A stretch of 5,445 nucleotides of DNA from Bacteroidota bacterium (lineage in GTDB: Bacteria > Bacteroidota > Bacteroidia > Flavobacteriales > Flavobacteriaceae). This document shows positions 1 to 5,445 of the stretch, one piece after another (position 1 is the first letter of the stretch; each line of letters opens with the position of its first letter). The notes beneath the pieces are model-generated. The model was not told the DNA's origin. It did no database searches and saw nothing but the letters and a program-made list of their open reading frames with translations. The DNA is taken from positions 1-5,445 of the forward strand of contig JABHYI010000051.1 of assembly GCA_018656255.1 (NCBI GenBank). Reading direction: 5' to 3'. The position numbers and the translations under genes are program-made.

Positions 1-396
1 ATTGAAATTGCAGGTAGAAGTAGAGGTACCCCAAGAATCGCGAATGCTCTTTTACGTAGGGTACGTGATTTTGCTCAAATTAAAGGGAATGGATCCATAG
101 ACATAGCTATCGCTAAATTTTCATTAGAGGCTCTAAGTGTTGATGCCCATGGACTAGATGAAATGGATAATAAAATACTAAACACTATTATCGATAAATT
201 CAAAGGAGGTCCTGTTGGGATTACCACCATTGCAACTGCGGTTTCAGAAAGTCCAGAAACCATAGAAGAGGTATATGAGCCATTTTTGATTCAGCAAGGA
301 TTTATTATGCGTACTCCAAGAGGACGTGAGGTTACTGAGGCAGCCTATAAACATCTAGGAAAAGTTAAGGAGCCCACCCAAGGAGGGTTGTTTTAA
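1..396 (+). CDS. ruvB: Holliday junction branch migration DNA helicase RuvB, C-terminal part (5' truncated by window edge)
   Basis: RuvB is the AAA+ ATPase motor that RuvA loads onto Holliday junctions in the cytoplasm, driving branch migration during recombinational repair. The frame is open from base 1 and gives 131 residues. The family is about 340 residues long, so roughly the first 200, with the Walker A and B motifs, lie outside the window. Residues 5-12 (GRSRGTPR) carry the sensor-2 arginine of the small AAA+ domain, followed by the conserved [13 protein letters not shown] helix. The rest is the winged-helix DNA-binding domain: [10 protein letters not shown] near residues 69-78, [12 protein letters not shown] near 92-103, and the basic wing RTPRGR near 104-109. 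The gene ends in tandem in-frame stops (TAA then TAG). No TAnnTTTG box precedes the next gene, queG, so the two may be cotranscribed. Identity is very secure; only the N-terminal half cannot be checked here. Confidence 0.97.
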   Translation: MEIAGRSRGTPRIANALLRRVRDFAQIKGNGSIDIAIAKFSLEALSVDAHGLDEMDNKILNTIIDKFKGGPVGITTIATAVSESPETIEEVYEPFLIQQGFIMRTPRGREVTEAAYKHLGKVKEPTQGGLF

Positions 397-467
397 TAGC
401 GCTGTCTAGCAACAAGAATTTCCATACCTATCTTGCGTTTTTTTAAGTTCGAAAGCCTAAGATGTAA

Positions 468-539
468 AACACCACAGCTATACACTCAAAACACCAACAT
501 ACTGCTTTTATTAAAGACCAGGCCAAACGCCTTGGGTTT
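468..539 (+). other. queG: In-frame coding extension at the 5' end of queG without an ATG, GTG or TTG start
   Basis: Read in the queG frame, this stretch encodes [12 protein letters not shown] then [12 protein letters not shown], running directly into [10 protein letters not shown]. The helix before GF and the SCGIS strand match the QueG N-terminus; E. coli QueG has an equivalent helix ending ELGFQQVGI. The residue at 540 is therefore probably an internal Met. The frame is closed by TAA at 465-467, and the only upstream in-frame ATG (462-464) directly precedes that stop. The only start-like codons left are ATA at 480-482, where a family-length N-terminus would begin (HSKHQHT follows), and ATT at 510-512. 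I infer initiation at ATA 480 or a start-codon mutation. That the region is protein-coding is fairly secure; the initiation codon is not. Confidence 0.6.
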
Positions 540-1403
540 ATGTCTTGTGGTATAAGTAAAGCAGGTTTTTTGGAGCAAGAAGCTCCAAGACTTGAGGCTT
601 GGCTCAACCAAAATAGGCATGGCCAGATGCAGTACATGGAAAACCATTTTGACAAGCGCCTTGATCCAACAAAGCTTGTGGAGGGTTCCAAAAGTGTTAT
701 TTCTTTACTGTTAAACTATTATCCCCAACACCTTCAGCGAGATGATAGTTATAAAATATCTAAATACGCATACGGTACAGATTATCACTTTGTGATTAAA
801 GACAAGTTAAAAGAGTTGCTGCACTGCATACAAGAGCAGGTGGGTGATGTTCATGGACGCGCTTTTGTTGATAGCGCTCCAGTGTTAGATAAAGCTTGGG
901 CCGCAAAAAGTGGTTTGGGCTGGATTGGTAAGCATAGTAATTTGCTATCCAAACAAGCAGGTTCTTTTTATTTTATAGCAGAACTCATTGTAGATCTAGA
1001 TCTTGACTATGACACCCCCGTTACAGACCATTGTGGTAGTTGCACAGCATGTATAGATGCTTGCCCAACTCAGGCCATAGTAGAGCCTTATAAAGTAGAT
1101 GGTAGTAAGTGCATTAGCTATTTCACCATAGAGCTTAAAAATGAAATCCCCTCTAGTGTGAGTGGCCAGTTTGATGATTGGATGTTTGGATGTGATGTTT
1201 GCCAAGATGTGTGTCCTTGGAACAGGTTTAGCAAAGCCCATAAAGAGCCTTTGTTTGATCCTCATCCAGATGTATTGTCCAATTCAAAGAAAGATTGGGA
1301 AGAAATTACCAAAGAAGTATTTTCAGAAATTTTTAAAAAGAGTCCTTTAAAGCGTACTAAGTTTGAAGGATTGCGCAGAAACATAGAATTCTTAAAGCCG
1401 TGA
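540..1403 (+). CDS. queG: Epoxyqueuosine reductase QueG (short form); 540 is the first canonical start, but the true N-terminus is probably about 20 codons upstream
   Basis: QueG is a cobalamin-dependent iron-sulfur enzyme that reduces epoxyqueuosine to queuosine at the wobble base of GUN-anticodon tRNAs, the last step of queuosine synthesis, in the cytoplasm. Counting from Met 540 (287 residues), the family motif AFVDSAP at 108-114 holds the catalytic Asp111, followed by the conserved [14 protein letters not shown] segment at 121-134. Eight cysteines suit two [4Fe-4S] clusters: 165, 168, 171 and 175 (CxxCxxCxxxCP), 191, and 218, 221 and 225 ([13 protein letters not shown]). The protein stops just after LRRNIEFL, so it lacks the C-terminal HEAT-like extension of E. 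coli and Bacillus QueG (about 380 residues). This looks like a natural short form, because the frame hits another stop three codons after the TGA. The in-frame codons before 540 match the family N-terminus (separate entry), so 540 is a conservative boundary. Confidence 0.93.
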   Translation: MSCGISKAGFLEQEAPRLEAWLNQNRHGQMQYMENHFDKRLDPTKLVEGSKSVISLLLNYYPQHLQRDDSYKISKYAYGTDYHFVIKDKLKELLHCIQEQVGDVHGRAFVDSAPVLDKAWAAKSGLGWIGKHSNLLSKQAGSFYFIAELIVDLDLDYDTPVTDHCGSCTACIDACPTQAIVEPYKVDGSKCISYFTIELKNEIPSSVSGQFDDWMFGCDVCQDVCPWNRFSKAHKEPLFDPHPDVLSNSKKDWEEITKEVFSEIFKKSPLKRTKFEGLRRNIEFLKP

Positions 1404-1489
1404 TACTATAATTAACTATCAAGCTATTATCTGGTGTTTAAAGCAAACAATTAATCTTTGATTTAGACACTGTTTTAACTTCACTCTGT

Positions 1490-1497
1490 TACATTTG
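1490..1497 (+). promoter_or_regulatory. Candidate Bacteroidota -7 promoter box (TACATTTG) upstream of maeB
   Basis: TACATTTG matches the TAnnTTTG -7 consensus used by the primary sigma factor of Bacteroidota. It lies in the 124-base queG-maeB spacer, 30 bases before the maeB ATG, which leaves room for a short 5' leader. I see no clean TTG -33 element at the expected spacing; the nearest candidate is TTTAG at 1462-1466. This suggests that maeB starts its own transcription unit. The rest of the 1404-1527 spacer is AT-rich with no convincing hairpin or operator. Confidence 0.45.
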
Positions 1498-1527
1498 TAG
1501 TGTACCATAAAAAAACAATCTGTTGTT

Positions 1528-3819
1528 ATGAGTAAACAAAGTAAACGTAAAGAAGCCCTTTTATATCACTCCCAGCCAAGGCCAGGAAAGATACAAGTTG
1601 TGCCTACCACAAAATATGCAACTCAAAGAGATTTATCCCTAGCATACTCTCCTGGTGTGGCAGAGCCTTGCCTTGAGATAGCCAAAGATGTTGAAAATGT
1701 ATACAAGTATACGGCTAAAGGTAATTTGGTGGCGGTTATAACTAATGGTACGGCAGTTTTAGGGCTTGGAAATATAGGTCCTGAGGCATCTAAACCTGTT
1801 ATGGAAGGAAAAGGGTTGTTGTTTAAAATATTTGCAGATATTGATGTTTTTGATATTGAGATTGGCACCCAAGATGTTGATGCTTTTGTTGAAACGGTAA
1901 AAAATATTGCACCCACTTTTGGTGGAATTAATCTAGAAGATATTAAAGCTCCAGAAGCTTTTGAGATTGAGAGAAGGTTAAAGGAAGAGTTGGACATACC
2001 TGTTATGCATGATGACCAGCATGGTACGGCAATTATTTCTGCTGCCGCACTTTTAAATGCACTTGAGTTAACACATAAAAAAATTGAGCAAGTAAGAATT
2101 GTAATAAGCGGAGCAGGTGCTGCTGCGGTGTCTTGTACAAGGCTCTACAAGGCCTTTGGCGCTGTAGGGACAAATATTGTGATGTTGGATAGTAAAGGAG
2201 TGATTAGGGATGATCGTTCTGAGCTATCACCTGAGAAGTCAGAATTTGCAACCCATAGAAAGATAGATACCTTAGATGAGGCTATGGTTGATGCAGATGT
2301 CTTTGTTGGGCTTTCTGTTGCAGATATTGTAACTCCTAGTATGCTTAAGTCAATGGCCGCAGACCCTATTGTTTTTGCCATGGCAAATCCAAATCCTGAG
2401 ATTGAATATCAGCTAGCCTGTAAAACGCGAGATGATATTATTATGGCAACCGGCAGAAGTGATCATCCCAATCAGGTCAATAATGTGTTAGGGTTTCCAT
2501 TTATTTTTAGAGGAGCGCTAGATGTTCGTGCCACCAAGATTAATGAGGCTATGAAGATGGCTGCTGTAAAAGCCTTGGCTGAACTAGCCAAAGAGCCGGT
2601 GCCAGAACAAGTAAATGTTGCCTATGGAGAAACCAAACTTATTTTCGGAAAAGACTATATCATCCCTAAACCTTTTGACCCAAGGTTAATTGATAAAATC
2701 CCTCCAGCTGTTGCCAAAGCAGCTATGGAAAGTGGTGTGGCAACTGCACCTATTAAAAATTGGAAGAAATATAGAGATGAACTAAACGAACGCATGGGGA
2801 GTGACAACAAGATTATACGCTTGCTGTATAGTCGTGCAAAACAAAACCCAAAGCGTATTGTTTTTGCAGAGGCAGATCATTTAAATGTATTGAAAGCGGC
2901 TCAGATTGTCTATGAAGAAGGAATAGGAACCCCTATATTGTTAGGTAGAAAAGCTGTGATTGAGGAGCTTATGGAGCAACTTGAATTTGATGCAGACATA
3001 CAAATAATGGATCCTAAGGCTGATGATCAAGCCGAGAACTTGGCAAAATATGCTCAGAAATTATTTGAAAATAGACATAGAAATGGAGTAACACTTTTTG
3101 ATGCAGAAAAATTAATGCGAGAGCGTAACTATTTTGCAGCCATGATGCTTAACCAGGGTGATGCAGATGCTATGATCTCTGGCTACTCAAGAGCCTATCC
3201 TTCTGTATTGCGTCCTGTTTTGGAAGTTATTGGACGTTTTGATGGTGTAAGTAAAGTAGCAACAACCAATATGATGCTCACTAAAAGAGGACCTATTTTT
3301 ATTAGTGATACCTCCATAAATATTGACCCTACTGCCAAAGAACTGGCCAAAATTGCCCAGATGACAAATTATACCATGAAGCTATTTGGACTCACGCCAG
3401 TAATTGCAATGATAAGCTATGCTAATTTTGGTTCTTCAAAAGACCCGCACGCCACAAAGGTGAGAGATGCTGTAGCTTATTTGCATAGAACCAATCCAGA
3501 TATGCACATAGATGGGGAGTTGCAAACAGACTTTGCTTTAAACCCAGAAATGTTACAAAGTAAATTTCCGTTCTCTAAGCTTGCAGGGAAAAAAGTGAAT
3601 GCACTCATATTTCCAAATTTAGATGCTGCCAACAGTAATTATAAATTATTAAAAGAAATCAATGGTGTTGATTCTGTAGGCCCTATTATGCTTGGAATGC
3701 GAAAGCCTGTTCATATTCTTCAACTGGGTGCTAGTGTAGAAGAAATTGTAAACATGGCAGCGGTGGCTGTGGTGGATGCTCAGCAAAAAGAAAAAAGAGA
3801 GGAAACAGCCCAGAAGTAG
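1528..3819 (+). CDS. maeB: NADP-dependent malic enzyme with C-terminal phosphotransacetylase-like domain (MaeB type)
   Basis: This is a complete 763-residue hybrid malic enzyme, the usual length for MaeB. It oxidatively decarboxylates malate to pyruvate in the cytoplasm, normally yielding NADPH and linking the TCA cycle to pyruvate/acetyl-CoA and biosynthesis. The malic domain fills about residues 1-420: SLAYSPGVAEP (37-47) holds catalytic Tyr40; PVMEGKGLLFK (90-100) holds the general-base Lys95; metal ligands fall in INLEDIKAPEAFEIE (134-148) and HDDQHGTA (161-168). A Rossmann NAD(P) site follows with GAGAAA at 195-200, then AMANPNPE at 284-291. About residues 428-755 form a phosphate acetyl/butyryltransferase-like domain (RIVFAEAD 443-450, DAMISGYSRAYPSVLRP 547-563, IDGELQTDFALNP 661-673). 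In studied MaeB proteins this domain is regulatory, with acetyl-CoA inhibition, not a working transacetylase. The ATG has an A-rich upstream region with no Shine-Dalgarno sequence. Cofactor preference is inferred from the fusion architecture. Confidence 0.96.
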   Translation: MSKQSKRKEALLYHSQPRPGKIQVVPTTKYATQRDLSLAYSPGVAEPCLEIAKDVENVYKYTAKGNLVAVITNGTAVLGLGNIGPEASKPVMEGKGLLFKIFADIDVFDIEIGTQDVDAFVETVKNIAPTFGGINLEDIKAPEAFEIERRLKEELDIPVMHDDQHGTAIISAAALLNALELTHKKIEQVRIVISGAGAAAVSCTRLYKAFGAVGTNIVMLDSKGVIRDDRSELSPEKSEFATHRKIDTLDEAMVDADVFVGLSVADIVTPSMLKSMAADPIVFAMANPNPEIEYQLACKTRDDIIMATGRSDHPNQVNNVLGFPFIFRGALDVRATKINEAMKMAAVKALAELAKEPVPEQVNVAYGETKLIFGKDYIIPKPFDPRLIDKIPPAVAKAAMESGVATAPIKNWKKYRDELNERMGSDNKIIRLLYSRAKQNPKRIVFAEADHLNVLKAAQIVYEEGIGTPILLGRKAVIEELMEQLEFDADIQIMDPKADDQAENLAKYAQKLFENRHRNGVTLFDAEKLMRERNYFAAMMLNQGDADAMISGYSRAYPSVLRPVLEVIGRFDGVSKVATTNMMLTKRGPIFISDTSINIDPTAKELAKIAQMTNYTMKLFGLTPVIAMISYANFGSSKDPHATKVRDAVAYLHRTNPDMHIDGELQTDFALNPEMLQSKFPFSKLAGKKVNALIFPNLDAANSNYKLLKEINGVDSVGPIMLGMRKPVHILQLGASVEEIVNMAAVAVVDAQQKEKREETAQK

Positions 3820-3876
3820 TAATGTTTCAGTAGGAAATTTAGGTTTTAACCCTTCAGATAAGCCAATAAAATATAC

Positions 3877-3884
3877 TATATTTG
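3877..3884 (+). promoter_or_regulatory. Candidate Bacteroidota -7 promoter box (TATATTTG) upstream of ruvA
   Basis: TATATTTG fits the TAnnTTTG -7 consensus and lies 24 bases before the ruvA ATG in the 89-base maeB-ruvA spacer. No TTG -33 element is evident at about 19 bases upstream, so the call rests on the -7 box and its position alone. If real, it would drive ruvA and, given the 3-base gap, probably sprA as well. The start of ruvA is preceded by an A-rich stretch (AAGAAAAACGT), typical of Bacteroidota initiation sites without a Shine-Dalgarno sequence. Confidence 0.4.
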
Positions 3885-3908
3885 GCAGCAATAACATAAG
3901 AAAAACGT

Positions 3909-4490
3909 ATGATAACCCAATTACAGGGAAGACTTGTTGAAAAATCACCTACAGATGTAGTTATAGACTGTCATGGTGTAGGGTATTTTGTGAACATTTC
4001 ATTGCATACTTTTGCACAATTGCCCACATCAGAAAATGTCAAATTATTCACGCATTTACAAGTTCGTGAAGATGCGCATATTTTGTATGGTTTTTCTAGT
4101 ATAGTAGAGCGAGAAATTTTTAGGTTATTAATTTCGGTTTCAGGAGTAGGAGCAAGTACAGCCAGAACCATGCTGTCTTCTTTATCTCCAACCCAAGTGA
4201 CCGAAGCCATTGCGTCAAGTGACGTGGCAACCATTCAATCCGTAAAAGGGATTGGAGCCAAAACAGCCCAACGCGTGTTGTTGGATTTGAAAGATAAAAT
4301 AGTAAAGGTGTATGGCTTAGACGATGTTTCTATGGTTTCAAGCAATACCAACAAAAATGAAGCGTTATCTGCTCTGGATACTTTAGGTTTTACACGCAAA
4401 CAAGCTGAAAAAGTTTGTGATGCAGTTATTAAAGAATATCCGCAGGCAACCATTGAGGAAATTATAAAACAGGCTTTAAAAAAATTATAA
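3909..4490 (+). CDS. ruvA: Holliday junction branch migration complex subunit RuvA
   Basis: RuvA is the tetrameric junction-binding protein that holds the four DNA arms in a square plane and recruits RuvB rings for branch migration. The 193-residue product has family length. Residues 1-62 form the OB-fold: MITQLQGRLVEK start, GVGYFVNI at 23-30, and the acidic pin residues Glu54 and Asp55 within QVREDAHILYGF. Two helix-hairpin-helix DNA-binding motifs follow, LISVSGVGASTARTML at 74-89 and IQSVKGIGAKTAQRVLLDL at 109-127. A flexible linker rich in Ser and Asn (about 138-150) leads to the C-terminal RuvB-contact domain (EALSALDTLGFTRKQAEKV, 151-169). Unlike the ruvAB operon of enterobacteria, the partner ruvB lies more than 3.5 kb upstream beyond queG and maeB, and no ruvC is in the window. 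The stop is three bases from the proposed sprA start. Confidence 0.97.
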   Translation: MITQLQGRLVEKSPTDVVIDCHGVGYFVNISLHTFAQLPTSENVKLFTHLQVREDAHILYGFSSIVEREIFRLLISVSGVGASTARTMLSSLSPTQVTEAIASSDVATIQSVKGIGAKTAQRVLLDLKDKIVKVYGLDDVSMVSSNTNKNEALSALDTLGFTRKQAEKVCDAVIKEYPQATIEEIIKQALKKL

Positions 4491-4493
4491 GTA

Positions 4494-4586
4494 TTGGGTA
4501 CAAATTTCACCAAGTTTAAAAATAGCTTTTTTAAACAATTCGTATTTTTAAGTATCATTTTGGGGAGTCTCTCTAGTGCAAATGCG
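4494..4586 (+). other. sprA: Sec signal peptide of SprA (31 residues)
   Basis: The first 31 codons from TTG 4494 encode a textbook Sec signal peptide. It has an n-region with three lysines, an 11-residue hydrophobic core rich in Phe, Leu and Ile, and a small-residue c-region SSANA. Signal peptidase I would cleave after Ala31, leaving Gln-Asp-Ser at the mature N-terminus. There is no lipobox cysteine, so the protein is not a lipoprotein. This fits an outer-membrane barrel exported through Sec and inserted by Bam. Confidence 0.85.
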
Positions 4587-5445
4587 CAGGATTCTACCGC
4601 AACAGGATCTTCTATGGGGCGTATTGAGCTGCCTCCATCTTCTAGCATAGAGAATTTATACACCTATGACCCTGTAACAGATAGCTATTATTACAGTGAA
4701 ATGCTCGGTAATTTTAATGTTGGTCTTCCACTAGTGTTAAGCCCAGAGGAGTATCGTGATTTAATCTTAAAAGAACAAATGCGCGATTATTTCAAAGAAA
4801 AAATTGATGCCGCAGATGGAAGAAAAGAAGGTTCTGATGATGCGCAAAAAAACTTACTGCCAAAATTTTACGTAAATTCTAGCTTTTTTGAATCTGTATT
4901 TGGAGGCAATACCATTGAGGTAATACCTCAAGGTACTGTAGAGATGGATCTTGGATTATTGTACACCAAACAAGACAATCCGGCATTTTCTCCAAGAAAC
5001 AGGAGTAATTTCTCTTTTGATTTTGACCAGCGGATTAGTTTGAGTTTGCTTGGAAAGGTTGGAGAGCGTTTGCAAGTAACCGCAAATTATGACACCCAAT
5101 CAACCTTTGATTTTCAAAACCAAGTAAAATTAGAATTCACGCCAACCGAAGATGATATCATTAGATCTATAGAAGTAGGTAATGTGAGCATGCCACTTAA
5201 CAGTACTTTAATACCTGGTGCACAAAGCTTATTTGGTGTAAAAACAGAATTGCAATTTGGGAAAACTACCATTACAGGGGTATTCTCTGAGCAGCAATCT
5301 GAAACTAGAAACGTAACCACAGAGGGTGGTGGTACCATTACAGATTTTGATATCTATGCACTAGATTATGATGAAAACCGTCACTTTTTCTTAGCACATT
5401 ATTTTAGAGACACCTATGATAGAGCATTGCAGCAATATCCTTTTA
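4494..5445 (+). CDS. sprA: SprA, outer-membrane translocon of the type IX secretion system / gliding motility protein (5' part; truncated by window edge; TTG start)
   Basis: SprA is the very large (about 2,400 residues) outer-membrane beta-barrel that forms the type IX secretion channel and is needed for gliding in flavobacteria. The first 317 codons are present and the frame is open to the right edge. Family features include SPEEYRDLI near residue 83, LGKVGERLQVTANYDTQSTF (184-203), IEVGNVSMPLNS (226-237), GAQSLFGVKTELQFGKTTI (242-260) and LDYDENRHFFL (290-300). I chose TTG at 4494 because the frame is closed by the ruvA stop at 4488-4490 (same frame), and because it yields a full signal peptide: charged KFKNSFFKQ (7-15), hydrophobic FVFLSIILGSL (16-26), and an ANA cleavage site at 29-31 before QDS. 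The first in-frame ATG (4614) lies after the signal peptide, so it would leave the protein without an export signal. The close spacing to ruvA suggests shared transcription and possibly translational coupling. Confidence 0.95.
   Translation, partial: MGTNFTKFKNSFFKQFVFLSIILGSLSSANAQDSTATGSSMGRIELPPSSSIENLYTYDPVTDSYYYSEMLGNFNVGLPLVLSPEEYRDLILKEQMRDYFKEKIDAADGRKEGSDDAQKNLLPKFYVNSSFFESVFGGNTIEVIPQGTVEMDLGLLYTKQDNPAFSPRNRSNFSFDFDQRISLSLLGKVGERLQVTANYDTQSTFDFQNQVKLEFTPTEDDIIRSIEVGNVSMPLNSTLIPGAQSLFGVKTELQFGKTTITGVFSEQQSETRNVTTEGGGTITDFDIYALDYDENRHFFLAHYFRDTYDRALQQYPF

Noticed and set aside
413..444. Possible intrinsic terminator after ruvB: CAAGA/TCTTG arms followed by a run of seven Ts
   Set aside because: The stem is only five pairs with a 13-base loop, is not GC-rich, and is interrupted from the T run by two bases. 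It is too weak to call as a terminator.
1402..1420. Imperfect AT-rich inverted repeat (GATA ... TATC) right after queG
   Set aside because: Only four end pairs match continuously and the interior has mismatches. There is no GC stem or T tract, so it is not a terminator or operator that can be supported.
1623..1997. Antisense open frame of 124 codons inside maeB
   Set aside because: It lies opposite the catalytic core of the malic enzyme domain; its Ser/Ile/Thr-rich composition is what the complement of a conserved AT-rich gene yields, and it shows no family motif.
3822..3833. Mini-ORF ATG TTT CAG TAG just after the maeB stop, a possible leader peptide for ruvA
   Set aside because: It is three codons long, lies upstream of the candidate -7 box, and has no attenuator-like hairpins. 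It is most likely chance.
3843..3852. Short palindrome GGTTTTAACC in the maeB-ruvA spacer
   Set aside because: A two-base centre cannot form a hairpin, and a single ten-base palindrome is expected by chance in AT-rich DNA. No second copy was seen nearby to suggest an operator.
4235..4663. Antisense open frame of 142 codons across the ruvA 3' end and sprA 5' end
   Set aside because: It is the shadow of two well-supported genes on the + strand, has no recognisable domain, and overlaps the conserved coding of both RuvA and the SprA signal peptide.

Overview
The window comes from the chromosome of a member of the Bacteroidota, most likely family Flavobacteriaceae. The evidence is the low-GC, AT-rich coding sequence, the absence of Shine-Dalgarno sequences before the starts, TAnnTTTG-type -7 boxes, a SprA (type IX secretion/gliding) gene, and the gene order ruvB - queG - malic enzyme - ruvA - sprA, all on the + strand. 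I do not assign genus or species.

Layout: 1-396 is the C-terminal third of ruvB (Holliday-junction helicase motor), cut by the left edge. 397-479 is a short spacer. About 480-1403 is queG (epoxyqueuosine reductase, last step of tRNA queuosine synthesis). Its reading frame clearly begins upstream of the first ATG at 540, yet no ATG, GTG or TTG is available there. 1404-1527 is a spacer with a candidate -7 box. 1528-3819 is a complete fused NADP-type malic enzyme with a phosphotransacetylase-like regulatory domain (maeB). 3820-3908 is a spacer with a second candidate -7 box. 3909-4490 is complete ruvA. From 4494 to the right edge is the 5' part of sprA, which starts at a TTG three bases after the ruvA stop and encodes a clear signal peptide.

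The genes belong to separate processes: recombination/branch migration (RuvA, RuvB), tRNA modification (QueG), central carbon metabolism (MaeB) and protein export across the outer membrane (SprA). ruvA and ruvB lie on the same strand but are separated by two unrelated genes. ruvA and sprA are so close that they probably share a transcript and may be translationally coupled.

I saw no mobile element, tRNA/rRNA, CRISPR array, toxin-antitoxin or defence gene, and no credible undescribed system. The points worth checking are the missing canonical start of queG, the TTG start of sprA, and the short form of QueG. No intergenic stretch exceeds 300 bases.
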